This document shows, one piece after another, positions 43,043 through 51,006 of a stretch of DNA of 51,006 bases. A program made the translations under genes and the position numbers. Positions within the stretch are counted from its first letter, which is position 1. Each line of letters begins with the position of its first letter. Source of the DNA: Salaquimonas sp. (GTDB lineage: Bacteria > Pseudomonadota > Alphaproteobacteria > Rhizobiales > Rhizobiaceae); contig JANQQM010000006.1 of the NCBI GenBank assembly GCA_028289365.1, forward strand, positions 1-51,006. Direction: 5' to 3'. The notes beneath the pieces were generated by a model, which ran no database searches, was not told where the DNA came from, and saw only the letters and a program-made list of their open reading frames with translations.

Positions 43043-43128
43043 CATTTCTATCCGATTATACGACTTAGGTGGGTTGGGGACAAATCTTGCAATTCGTCCG
43101 ATATTCAAATAATCGACATCACATCACG

Positions 43129-45435
43129 TCAATTTCGTAGTGGCACTCCTTTACTCAACAAACTCTCAATACGAGCTTTGGTTTCATTGGTCCGGGCAAG
43201 TTTCAGAAATGCCTGTCTTTCACGGGCAAACATTTCTGATTCAGTAACTTTGGCACTGCCTTCCTGCCCCCCGGTTACAATCCATGCGACTGCCTGTGCA
43301 ACCGTAACATCATGATCAAGAAACTTGCCTTGGTCCCTGCCTTTAAAGAGAAATTTGTCCATCTCATTATAGACTTCAGTCCCAGCCAGTTCAAATTCGG
43401 CAACCGATTTTGGCCGGTAATCCACCTTTATTTCATTCAGTGCTTTCACAGCTTCGCTGAGCAATCTATCCCGGTTCATGACCTCCCGATCACGATCCGG
43501 ATTGAAATAGCCAAGCTTTGCGGCAAGCTCTGGCGAGGTTGCAGTCTTCGAATATCCGATCTGATTGAAGGTATGCCAGGCCGCCTCTCCCCAGTCACCG
43601 GTTCGTCCAAATGCACGTAAATACGTCTCTTTCACACCGCCACCGGCCGGCACGAGACCCACTGTGGCCTCGACCAGACCCATGACGATATTGGCATGGG
43701 CAACGATGCAATCGCAATGCGCCAGAACTTCATACCCCCCTCCGAGGGCCAGCCCGCTGGGAGCACCAACTACCGGTACATTGCAACTCCGCATCGCGGC
43801 TACCGCTTGCTGGAAATCGATCAAAAACTGATCCATCTTTTCCCAGCGTTCCGCCTCGATCATCTCCAGAAAGACATGCAAATTCACGCCTGCGGAAAAA
43901 TGTGCGCCATCATTGTGGATGATAATCCCCTTGCCGGGATTTTCTGCTGCTTTGGAAACCACTTCCATGCTGCCGGCATCCAGGGCATTCGCCTTGGAGT
44001 GGAACTCCACCAGCCGGATATCATCCTCCAACTCAAACAGGCTGGCAGAATTATTCTCAAATACCGGCTCCAGCGTCCTGCGCAGCATGTGGAACCGCGT
44101 GGCACCCGGCGGAAGGAATACAGGTCTGTATTTACCGTCGAAATGCCGGACCTGCAGCACACCATCCTCAACCATATAGAAGGCGTTGCCGCTCGAATCT
44201 GAAAGGAATGGCGGTATAAGATTGTTGTCTTCTTCAAGCTTGGCCAGCAATCGCTCAGAACCGATTGCGTCCATCATCTCGAATGGACCCTGGGTCCAGT
44301 TATAGCCAAGCTTCATCGCATCATCGATATCCTGCGGTGATGAGGTAACTTCCGGCACCAGCGAAGCCGAATAGGTCAGGATATTGGCTAGGACCCGCCA
44401 GGCAAATTTCGACAATCGATCATTGCCCTCGACAAACACCTCAATTCCCTGCGATTCAGCTTCCGCAGCAACTTTCGGAATTTCCCGGTTTCGCGGCTTC
44501 CATTCACCGGTCGCAAGGTCAAGGCTCATGGGTTTGCCATCGATCTGGGCGTAAAATCCGCCTTTTCCCTTATTGCCGGTGAAGCCCAGCTCAATCTGCC
44601 GGTTGATAAGCGCATTCTCTTCACCGAGCGGATGAAAAGCATCGCCAGGCGGCAGGATGGAACGCATCGAGCGGACAACATCGGCCATCAGGTCCAGGCC
44701 GATTAGGTCATACAATCCAAAAGCGCCCGTCTTGGGCATGCCCATCGGCCTCCCGAAAACCGCATCTGCCTCTTCCACCGTCAATTTTGAGTTGATCGTC
44801 TCGTTGATAACCGCCTGCAACGCAAACACACCGACACGATTGGCAAGGAATCCCGGCGTATCGGCACAATGCACGACGCCCTTGCCCAATTCTCGGTCGC
44901 AAAACCGGTCGAGCCGATCAACGCATTCTCGCGAAGTATCCGGCCCCTTTGCGATTTCAAGTAGCCGCATATAGCGCACCGGATTGAAAAAATGCGTGAT
45001 GCAGAAATTCTGCTTCAACTGATCCGGCATATCCTCCATCAGCAGGGATATTGGAATGGTCGAAGTGTTGGACGATACCAGCGCACCCGGCTTCAGATGG
45101 GTCACCAGATCGCGATACAGTTCCCGCTTGACGTCCAGCTGTTCGATGATTGCTTCCACAATCCAGTCGCAATTACCCGCCTTTGAAAGATCATCCCGTA
45201 TATTGCCGGCGGTAATTCGCCCGACATTTTCCGGAGACATCAAAAGTGGCGGATCAGATTTGAAAATCCTCTCAATTCCACGCTCTGCCGCCTCGTTCGG
45301 ATTTTCATCTGACCCGGCAACATCGAGCAGCAGAATCTCCAAACCGGCATTCGCCACTTGTGCCGCAATTCCGGTTCCCATCGTGCCAGCACCAATGACA
45401 CAAACCTTCTCGATCGGTTGCGATCTCTCGTTCAT
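43129..45435 (-). CDS. 3-hydroxyacyl-CoA dehydrogenase / enoyl-CoA hydratase fusion
   Basis: A 768-residue bifunctional beta-oxidation protein in reversed order compared with FadB. NAD-binding HAD (VCVIGAGTMGTGIAAQVANAG) comes first, then the HAD C-domain (DTPGFLANRVG, KTGAFGLYDLIGLD) and a second copy near 370-440. A crotonase domain is at the C-terminus (NDGAHFSAGVNLHVF, PSGLALGGGYEVLAHCD, GLVPAGGGVKE). GGYE supplies the usual crotonase glutamate region. Start 45435 follows a weak GGA and gives the expected N-terminus; the frame to 45537 enters the upstream gene. Likely acts in acyl-CoA degradation. Confidence 0.92.
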   Translation of the reverse strand: MNERSQPIEKVCVIGAGTMGTGIAAQVANAGLEILLLDVAGSDENPNEAAERGIERIFKSDPPLLMSPENVGRITAGNIRDDLSKAGNCDWIVEAIIEQLDVKRELYRDLVTHLKPGALVSSNTSTIPISLLMEDMPDQLKQNFCITHFFNPVRYMRLLEIAKGPDTSRECVDRLDRFCDRELGKGVVHCADTPGFLANRVGVFALQAVINETINSKLTVEEADAVFGRPMGMPKTGAFGLYDLIGLDLMADVVRSMRSILPPGDAFHPLGEENALINRQIELGFTGNKGKGGFYAQIDGKPMSLDLATGEWKPRNREIPKVAAEAESQGIEVFVEGNDRLSKFAWRVLANILTYSASLVPEVTSSPQDIDDAMKLGYNWTQGPFEMMDAIGSERLLAKLEEDNNLIPPFLSDSSGNAFYMVEDGVLQVRHFDGKYRPVFLPPGATRFHMLRRTLEPVFENNSASLFELEDDIRLVEFHSKANALDAGSMEVVSKAAENPGKGIIIHNDGAHFSAGVNLHVFLEMIEAERWEKMDQFLIDFQQAVAAMRSCNVPVVGAPSGLALGGGYEVLAHCDCIVAHANIVMGLVEATVGLVPAGGGVKETYLRAFGRTGDWGEAAWHTFNQIGYSKTATSPELAAKLGYFNPDRDREVMNRDRLLSEAVKALNEIKVDYRPKSVAEFELAGTEVYNEMDKFLFKGRDQGKFLDHDVTVAQAVAWIVTGGQEGSAKVTESEMFARERQAFLKLARTNETKARIESLLSKGVPLRN

Positions 45436-45452
45436 CTTTGAAATTCCGCTGG

Positions 45453-46259
45453 TTATTTGGAGACTTTGGTCGCCAGGAAATTGCGAATTGCTGCATTCAA
45501 TTCCCTGGGTCGTTCGCTTGGAATGGAGTGCCCGCAATCGTCCAGAAGCATGGTTTCATTGTCCGAAAGAACTTCGGCGAGCGCCATTCCGCCTTTGAGC
45601 GGTGTCATCCGGTCAAGCTTGGAAAATACGCACAATGTCGGACAGTCGACCTTTTTGGCACGCTCAATACCATCCTCATAGTCATTGCAGGATTGCAGGT
45701 CGACACTCAACGTTCCCGTCGGGTTCAGGCGCATAATGTCGATCCCGTTAAAGATCAGACTTGATCCGGGCCAAGTGTTTTCATGCAGATGCGCTTCCTC
45801 GCCATGCGCCCAGGCAATCATCGAGGCAATGGCCTTTTCCTCATTGTTCGCCGCCATGTCCAGCAAGTGTTTGTTCACAGGAATGGCATTCGCGGTTGCC
45901 ACGAAGATGATCGCTTTGACAGCCTCCGGCTTTAGCCGGGCCAGTTCAAGTGCAATTAATCCGCCCATCGAATGCGCACAGATCACTGCTTCCTGGCATC
46001 CCACTGCGTCCATGGCCTTTAGCAACCACTTGGCCATATCCTCAATTCCGGCCAATGGTTCACCTTTTGACAGGTAATGACCGGGCAAATCCGGTGCCAA
46101 TACATTCCAGCCATCATAAGCCATTGCGCGTGTCTGCAGCATCCAGGCCAGATGGTTGAAGCCAGAACCGTGAATGAAAACCATCCAGGGCTTGTCGGGT
46201 TGATGATCTCTGCCACCGGTGGCAGCATAGCTGTCAATATCATCTATTTCGATCAGCAT
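45453..46259 (-). CDS. Alpha/beta hydrolase
   Basis: A 268-residue alpha/beta hydrolase. FIHGSGFNHLAW forms the oxyanion region, AHSMGGLIAL the nucleophile elbow (Ser), and DDCGHSIPSERPREL carries the catalytic His; Asp is near SKLDRMTP. The start overlaps the MetY stop (TGATG), so it is translationally coupled, and the HAD/ECH gene follows after 17 bp. Substrate unknown; ester or thioester hydrolysis in acyl-CoA breakdown is possible. Confidence 0.9.
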   Translation of the reverse strand: MLIEIDDIDSYAATGGRDHQPDKPWMVFIHGSGFNHLAWMLQTRAMAYDGWNVLAPDLPGHYLSKGEPLAGIEDMAKWLLKAMDAVGCQEAVICAHSMGGLIALELARLKPEAVKAIIFVATANAIPVNKHLLDMAANNEEKAIASMIAWAHGEEAHLHENTWPGSSLIFNGIDIMRLNPTGTLSVDLQSCNDYEDGIERAKKVDCPTLCVFSKLDRMTPLKGGMALAEVLSDNETMLLDDCGHSIPSERPRELNAAIRNFLATKVSK

Positions 46260-47560
46260 CAGCCCTGCCCCACCGCTTTTGACGCCGCTTTCAGCGCACG
46301 ATCAAAATCCTGTTTCAGATCATCAATATTTTCCAGACCAACCGAAAGCCTGATCATGTCTTCGGTCAGTCCGCCAGCCTTCATGTCCTCGGCAGAGATA
46401 TGCGAATGCGTGGTTGACGCAGGATGAATGACGAGTGTCTTCGCATCGCCGACATTGGCCAGATGCGAGGCTATCTGGACATTCTCGATGAATGCCGCAC
46501 CCGCTTCGCGTCCACCTTTCACACCGAAGCCGACAATTGAACCGGCGCCATTCGGCAACAGACGATTGGCCACCTCATGGTCGGGATGGTCAGGAAGACT
46601 GGGGTGACGGACCCAGGAAACCATGTCGTGATTGGACAGAAACTCTACCAATGCAGCGGTATTGGCCATATGCCGCTCCATGCGCAGCGGTAAGGTTTCA
46701 ATCCCCTGCAGTAGATAAAATGCGTTAGTAGGCGACAATGCAGGGCCAAAATTATACATCGCCTCTGCCCGGATACGTGCGCTCAGCGCGATCGGCCCGA
46801 ATTCCTCCCAGAACACAATGCCGTCCAGCGCATAATGCGGTGCGGTCAGTGTCGGAAACTTGTCGCTCGCCCCCCAATCGAAACGCCCGCCATCGACAAT
46901 CGCACCACCAATGGCAATGCCATGGCCGCCCATCCATTTCGTGGTGGAGTGGATGACTACATCAACACCATAGTCTAATGGCTTGAACAGGCATGGCGTG
47001 CAGAAGGTCGCATCCATGACCAAGGGGATGCCGGCATCGCTGGCAATTTTTGCAACCGCCTCAACATCCAGAACATCCAGGCCCGGATTGCCGATCATCT
47101 CGCAAAACAGGAATTTGGTATTGGGCTGGATTGCCTTCTTCAGCCCATCGAGATCACGACCATGGACAAAACTGGTCTCGACCCCAAAACGCGGCATCGT
47201 GTTTTTCAGAAGATTGATGTTCGCGCCATAAAGCTGAGCAGTGGAAACGATGTGGTCGCCAGCGCTGACAAGCATGGTCGTTACACAATGCAGCGCTGCC
47301 ATGCCCGACGCTGTCGCGACGCAGGCGGCCCCGCCTTCCATCGCAGCAATACGCTGCTCGAGCACTGCAACCGTTGGATTGGATATCCGGGTGTAAAGAT
47401 GCCCGCCCTCCTCCATGTTATACAGCGCAGCCGCATGCCGGGCATCGCGGAACACATAGGAGCTTGTTTGGTGGATTGGTACAGCGCGCGAGCCGTGGTC
47501 TGAATCCGGAACATGTCCGGCATGCAGCGCCAACGTCTCTAATTCATGAAACAGCGGCAT
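46259..47560 (-). CDS. metY: O-acetylhomoserine (thiol)-lyase, MetY type
   Basis: A 433-residue PLP enzyme of the Cys/Met metabolism family. TSSYVFRDARHAAALYN and YTRISNPTVAVLEQRIAAMEGG near the start and HSTTKWMGGHG (PLP-Lys) in the middle fit O-acetylhomoserine sulfhydrylase. It makes homocysteine from O-acetylhomoserine and sulfide. That is the acceptor needed by the S-methyltransferase at 14512. ATG 47560 has GAG five bases upstream; TTG 47569 is in frame but less likely. O-succinylhomoserine or methionine gamma-lyase activity is possible. Confidence 0.87.
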   Translation of the reverse strand: MPLFHELETLALHAGHVPDSDHGSRAVPIHQTSSYVFRDARHAAALYNMEEGGHLYTRISNPTVAVLEQRIAAMEGGAACVATASGMAALHCVTTMLVSAGDHIVSTAQLYGANINLLKNTMPRFGVETSFVHGRDLDGLKKAIQPNTKFLFCEMIGNPGLDVLDVEAVAKIASDAGIPLVMDATFCTPCLFKPLDYGVDVVIHSTTKWMGGHGIAIGGAIVDGGRFDWGASDKFPTLTAPHYALDGIVFWEEFGPIALSARIRAEAMYNFGPALSPTNAFYLLQGIETLPLRMERHMANTAALVEFLSNHDMVSWVRHPSLPDHPDHEVANRLLPNGAGSIVGFGVKGGREAGAAFIENVQIASHLANVGDAKTLVIHPASTTHSHISAEDMKAGGLTEDMIRLSVGLENIDDLKQDFDRALKAASKAVGQG

Positions 47561-47758
47561 ATTTCTCAACTTCTGTTAGGGTCTTGATCATTATATTTTT
47601 GGGGATTGGGACAACTAATTTTCCAAGACAAGTCAACAGCTTTTATCAGCCGCTGGCAAGTCAACAACTGCCAAAAAGCAGAAGTTTCATGCACTCTGGT
47701 CATAGCCCGGTTTTCGCGCTATTTGCCAGGATCTGTCTTCATCAAACATGGACCGGAA

Positions 47759-49234
47759 ATGTCTCTCGAAAAACTGCTGGAAAACGAAAAACAGATAACC
47801 GCGCTTGGCCAGGTGGCCGGACTGATTTCCTGGGACCAGGAGGCAATGATGCCACCAAAGGGTGCCGGGCAGCGTGCCGAACAGGCTGGTGCGCTCGCGC
47901 AGGTGATCCATGATCGTCGAACCGATCCCAGAATTGGTGACTGGCTTGCGGAAATCGATGGCAAGCAGATGTCGGAGTTTGACCGCTGCAACGTCCATGA
48001 AATTCGCCGCGCTTACGATCGGGCAACCAAGGTGCCCGCCAGGCTGGCAAGCGAGATCGCGATGGCATCTTCCCAGGGTCAGCAAAGCTGGGTAGCAGCC
48101 AGAAAAACCAAGAAACTGGCAGATTTCCTTCCTGCCCTGAAACGCAATATCGAACTTAAACGCGAAGAGGCAGCCTGCATTTCAGTCTCCAACGACCCGC
48201 AGTCGCTTTATGACGCACTGCTGGACGAATTTGAGCCCGGTGCCAGGACTTCCGAACTTTCCGCATTGCTGGAGAGTATGCGTCCTCGATTGAAGGCACT
48301 AAGGGAAAAAATAGCGGAGAAACCGGCCCCGGCTGCCCTGAAGGGTCATTTTTCTGCGGATCAGCAACTGGTCTTGGCCCGCAAACTGGCAACGATATTG
48401 GGGTATGATTTTGAAGCCGGCCGGATCGACAAGGTGGTCCACCCCTTCTGTTCAGGATCTGGAAACGATGTCCGCATCACCACCCGCACGGATGAAGCCG
48501 ATCCCTTCAATTGTCTTTATTCCACCATCCATGAGGTGGGGCATGCGCTCTATGCCCAAGGCACGACAGACCCATTCATGCCAGCGGCAGAATATAGTTC
48601 TATGGGCGTGCATGAAAGTCAGTCGCGCTTCTGGGAAAATCAGATTGCCCGCTCTGGTGAGTTTGCCAAATGGCTGTTCCCCGAAATGGTCGAGGCATTC
48701 GGCGCAATGAACATTGACAGCCCCGATGCCCTCTACGCTGCCGTCAACCGGGTAGAAACCGGCTACATCCGAACCGAAGCCGATGAAGTACACTATAATC
48801 TGCACATTTTGCTGCGTTTCGAGCTGGAGCGTGATCTGATCTGCGGCGCCCTGGAAGCCGAGGACCTCGAAGAGGCATGGAATGCGAATTTTGAACGGGA
48901 TTTTGGTCTCAAGGTCGAGGATCCCAATCTGGGGGTTATGCAGGATGTGCACTGGTCTGCCGGCCTGTTCGGCTATTTCCCGACCTATTCGCTTGGCAAT
49001 ATCTACGCAGCCTGTCTGGATCGCGCCATGCGCAAGGATTTACCCAACCGAGATGAGTTGGTCGCAAATGCCGAAACAGCACTGATTCTCAACTGGTTAC
49101 GCGATAAAATTCATGTCAAAGGCAGGCTTTATCCCGCGCCGAAACTGATTGAGCAGGCAATCGGCGAAGCGCCATCGACGGAACCACTGCTCGACTATCT
49201 GGAAACCAAATTCGGCGGGCTATACGACCTCTAG
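47759..49234 (+). CDS. Carboxypeptidase Taq-type (M32) metallopeptidase
   Basis: A 491-residue M32 carboxypeptidase. The zinc motif HEVGHALYAQG (HExxH) and the downstream GVHESQSRFWEN (third ligand Glu) are both present, as are SWDQEAMMPP near the N-terminus and DVHWSAGLFGYFPTYSLG near the C-terminus. It is cytosolic and trims C-terminal residues. Start 47759 removes a non-homologous extension but has only CGGA at very short spacing. Two AAGTCAACA repeats (47630, 47658) lie upstream. Confidence 0.92.
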   Translation: MSLEKLLENEKQITALGQVAGLISWDQEAMMPPKGAGQRAEQAGALAQVIHDRRTDPRIGDWLAEIDGKQMSEFDRCNVHEIRRAYDRATKVPARLASEIAMASSQGQQSWVAARKTKKLADFLPALKRNIELKREEAACISVSNDPQSLYDALLDEFEPGARTSELSALLESMRPRLKALREKIAEKPAPAALKGHFSADQQLVLARKLATILGYDFEAGRIDKVVHPFCSGSGNDVRITTRTDEADPFNCLYSTIHEVGHALYAQGTTDPFMPAAEYSSMGVHESQSRFWENQIARSGEFAKWLFPEMVEAFGAMNIDSPDALYAAVNRVETGYIRTEADEVHYNLHILLRFELERDLICGALEAEDLEEAWNANFERDFGLKVEDPNLGVMQDVHWSAGLFGYFPTYSLGNIYAACLDRAMRKDLPNRDELVANAETALILNWLRDKIHVKGRLYPAPKLIEQAIGEAPSTEPLLDYLETKFGGLYDL

Positions 49235-49254
49235 GCCCGATTGCTGCGAACTCC

Positions 49255-50034
49255 TCAAGCTTCTTTTCGGGCAATTACCTGGAAATGCGTGATTGAGAAG
49301 AAAAAGTTTCCCTTCTCTGCCAGTTCCCTTTGCTCCTCTGCCCAGGCATTGGCGACGGATTTTTCGACCAGCTCATTGTTGATCACATAAGATTCGATTA
49401 AATGCAGCAGCAGGAAGGCAAGTCCGTCCGGCGCCATTTTGGTATCATGGAACGGCAGTGCCTTTGTTTGTTCGAGAATAAAGCCGTTATTGTCTAGAAT
49501 ATCGGGAAGAATCGCCGGGACACGCCTTTCTACAAGATGCCGGTCCCAGGCTTCCATCATCTTGGTCATTCGCTCGGGATCAGCACTGTACCACGACCAG
49601 GTATCCCACTCGAAATCCCCGATAACCAGCCGTCCGCCCGGCTTGAGCACGCGATGCGCCTCGGCCACGGCACCAGGAATATTCTTCAGATATTCGAAGA
49701 CCTGTAGTGAGACCGCCTTGTCGATCGAAGCATCTTCCAGCGGCAACAGGTTTGCCACGCCATCAAGAAATTCCACCTGCGGAAAATCAGAACAACGTTC
49801 AACAGCGAGTTTCCGCATTTCAAGACTTGGCTCGATCCCGATAACCTTGCCATTCTTGCCAACTGCTCGCGCCAGTTCCAGCGTCAGCATGCCATTGCCG
49901 CAACCGATATCCGCAATTTTATCGCCCAGTGCTGGTTCAAGACACTCAAGCACGGCGTGGCGCCGCCGCGTGATATCACGGCCTTGATAGGTATTTTCGA
50001 GAAGCTGTGCGATTTCGGCATTAAATTCGAGCAT
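49255..50034 (-). CDS. Class I SAM-dependent methyltransferase
   Basis: A 259-residue methyltransferase. IADIGCGNGMLTLELAR is SAM motif I, IGIEPSLEMRKLA motif II, and AHRVLKPGGRLVIGDFEWD the post-motif block of the Methyltransf_11/UbiE-like group. It has a long C-terminal substrate region without Cys pairs, so arsenite methylation is unlikely. It lies downstream of AtuA and DUF4387 on the same strand. A 9-bp inverted repeat (50048-50056/50098-50106) lies in its leader. Substrate unknown. Confidence 0.88.
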   Translation of the reverse strand: MLEFNAEIAQLLENTYQGRDITRRRHAVLECLEPALGDKIADIGCGNGMLTLELARAVGKNGKVIGIEPSLEMRKLAVERCSDFPQVEFLDGVANLLPLEDASIDKAVSLQVFEYLKNIPGAVAEAHRVLKPGGRLVIGDFEWDTWSWYSADPERMTKMMEAWDRHLVERRVPAILPDILDNNGFILEQTKALPFHDTKMAPDGLAFLLLHLIESYVINNELVEKSVANAWAEEQRELAEKGNFFFSITHFQVIARKEA

Positions 50035-50047
50035 GGGAAGGACTCAA

Positions 50048-50106
50048 CAGTTGGAGGCAGTCGCGAGATACCAACTTTTCAGCCTCGCCATGTCAAGCTC
50101 CAACTG
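50048..50106. repeat. 9-bp inverted repeat between DUF4387 and methyltransferase genes
   Basis: CAGTTGGAG (50048-50056) and CTCCAACTG (50098-50106) are perfect inverted copies 41 bases apart, in the only gap of the minus-strand AtuA-DUF4387-methyltransferase run. They may form an mRNA stem that sets relative expression. Confidence 0.35.
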
Positions 50107-50113
50107 GCTCAAT

Positions 50114-50416
50114 TCAGCCGATTTCGATCTCGCCGACCAAAGCTGACCACGACGCACCATGCATGTCCCGATCGGTTGCCGACCCTTGTACGGCAGGGCG
50201 CGGCAAGCTGAACTTCACAACATTCAGCGACGGGATTTCGAACCGCTTTATTTCATCGGCATCGATGCCAAACGCCTCGGCGACCTGCTCGGTACTTAGC
50301 CCATGTACGACGGTTTCAAAGGCGTTTTCGGAACCACAGAATATATCGATCGTCAACCAGAACGGACCGGCATTCTTGCTTCTGACCTTGGTGACGACCG
50401 AGCGCAGATCAGCCAA
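50114..50416 (-). CDS. DUF4387 protein (AtuA-associated)
   Basis: A 100-residue protein: LADLRSVVTKVRSKNAGPFW, LTIDIFCGSENAFETV, LPRPAVQGSATDRDMHG. These match DUF4387, nearly always encoded next to or fused with AtuA. TTG 50416 is chosen as start: it overlaps the AtuA stop by 8 bp and has GGAG ten bases upstream, and homology begins at ADLRSV. The longer frame to 50533 is AtuA coding sequence. Probably a small subunit of an AtuA-type acyl-CoA hydro-lyase complex. Confidence 0.85.
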   Translation of the reverse strand: MADLRSVVTKVRSKNAGPFWLTIDIFCGSENAFETVVHGLSTEQVAEAFGIDADEIKRFEIPSLNVVKFSLPRPAVQGSATDRDMHGASWSALVGEIEIG

Positions 50417-51005
50417 TTTGATGCGTCTCCAGCCGGAAGGCCTGCATCGGATCAGCCAGCTCCATGACGTGGTTGAGCGCAAACTCATACTTCTGACCTT
50501 GCCGCATTTCGGCAGGTGAAAACAGGAAGGCAAATGTCGGCTGCTCTTCTTCTGCCGTCAGCGGATGATGCAAAAGGTAGGGATTGAGCAATTTGCCGAT
50601 TTCGTCAGCAAGTGCTTCTGTTTCAGCCGTCACAATACCAAGAACCCCAATCTCGACAGCCGTCGATGCGTTGCGCTCCAGCGCGCCGAAACTCGCAGAA
50701 TGGCCAATCAGGCGTACCTCGACGGAAAACTGATCGTCACTGCAACCAAGGCGGTCACGCGCTTTCGCTGAACATTTCTGCTGAATATCCTTGGCCCACT
50801 TTTCAGCATTGGCGACATAATGCGGATCACGCAACAAGGCGATCAAGACGGTCTGAAATCCTGCCGGTCGCGCACCTTCCAGCTTTACCGTATATTTGTT
50901 GGAACTAACCCACTCGGACCCGGTTACCCGCACGCGCGTGTCGTCCAGCGCTTCATAATGGGAATGCGTGACATCCAGATGCCCGCCCGGCTCATACAGG
51001 ATAAA
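50409..51005 (-). CDS. AtuA family (DUF1446) protein, C-terminal part
   Basis: The 5' end is cut by the window. The frame is open from 51005 to the TGA at 50409-50411. FILYEPGGHLDVTHSHYEAL, RVRVTGSEWVSSNKYTVKLEGA and GFQTVLIALLRDP are typical of the AtuA/DUF1446 C-terminal region. AtuA family proteins take part in acyclic terpene and related branched acyl-CoA degradation; their precise reaction is not settled. It heads a coupled unit with DUF4387 and a methyltransferase. Confidence 0.85.
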   Translation of the reverse strand, partial: FILYEPGGHLDVTHSHYEALDDTRVRVTGSEWVSSNKYTVKLEGARPAGFQTVLIALLRDPHYVANAEKWAKDIQQKCSAKARDRLGCSDDQFSVEVRLIGHSASFGALERNASTAVEIGVLGIVTAETEALADEIGKLLNPYLLHHPLTAEEEQPTFAFLFSPAEMRQGQKYEFALNHVMELADPMQAFRLETHQIG

Positions 51006-51006
51006 C

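Noticed and set aside
47561-47758. SAM riboswitch before MetY
   Set aside because: The AT-rich leader lacks a recognisable SAM-I or SAM-II core; only AAGTCAACA repeats are seen.
1-51006. Mobile elements, CRISPR arrays, tRNA or rRNA genes
   Set aside because: No transposase or integrase motifs, no regularly spaced repeats, and no tRNA-like cloverleaf or rRNA sequence was recognised on reading both strands.

Overview
The window is about 51 kb of chromosome from an alphaproteobacterium, most likely a Hyphomicrobiales (rhizobial-type) or related marine/soil lineage. The basis is gene-family content: an FDH1-type formate dehydrogenase with a fused NuoE/NuoF subunit, a DUF1127 protein, an AtuA/DUF4387 pair, GT61, and a PF13769 small protein next to a MetF-like reductase. 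Base composition is moderately GC-rich and TTG starts are frequent. I saw no insertion sequence, phage, CRISPR array, tRNA or rRNA gene, and the segment reads as stable, dense chromosomal DNA.

Layout. 1-2.5 kb: end of a lipid A acyltransferase gene, an L,D-transpeptidase, an M20 metallohydrolase. 2.8-7.8 kb: a complete dipeptide/oligopeptide ABC transporter whose two ATPases are fused. 7.8-9.4 kb: a TerB-like protein and a GDP-mannose-3,5-epimerase-like protein. 9.4-9.55 kb: a strongly structured, gene-free stretch that looks like a small RNA. 9.7-14.2 kb: two-subunit formate dehydrogenase. 14.5-27.6 kb: a corrinoid-dependent methyl-transfer and one-carbon cluster. It holds a homocysteine/betaine S-methyltransferase, a non-pyrrolysine MttB-family methyltransferase, a corrinoid protein, DUF1638, a PF13769 'virulence factor' protein, a MetF-like reductase, a methyl-THF:corrinoid methyltransferase and a RACo-like [2Fe-2S]/ASKHA reactivase. 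An ECF sigma/vWA pair and a patatin lipoprotein are interleaved. 27.6-35.9 kb: LysR, DUF1127, a secreted phytase-like protein behind a Pho-box-like repeat, a HAD dehalogenase, a GT61 enzyme, a GlxA/GbdR-type regulator, a DUF1194 protein and a NAGPA-like protein. 36-42.4 kb: a dimethylglycine/sarcosine-dehydrogenase-like flavoprotein, a split MnmC pair (FAD protein and MnmD), a Rieske oxygenase of the quaternary-amine type, and a GNAT. 42.4-51 kb: GST, a HAD/enoyl-CoA hydratase fusion, an alpha/beta hydrolase, MetY, M32 carboxypeptidase, a SAM methyltransferase, DUF4387 and AtuA (cut by the window end).

How the genes may work together (inference). The MttB homologue would demethylate an N-methylated compound such as glycine betaine onto the corrinoid protein. 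The pterin-binding methyltransferase would pass the methyl to THF, the MetF-like enzyme would oxidise methyl-THF, and formate dehydrogenase would recover NADH. RACo would rescue oxidised Co(II). The S-methyltransferase, with MetY supplying homocysteine, would be a second methyl sink. The Rieske and DMGDH-like proteins would give a separate oxygen-dependent demethylation route. The most striking unexplained feature is that four enzymes of the corrinoid branch end in Arg-rich, low-complexity tails, while the corrinoid protein has a very acidic N-terminus. This suggests electrostatic assembly of a methyl-transfer complex. Paired ATAAAGA/TCTTTAT palindromes precede two of the branch genes, and TGTCGC-type motifs precede the GbdR-like regulator and both oxidative demethylases.
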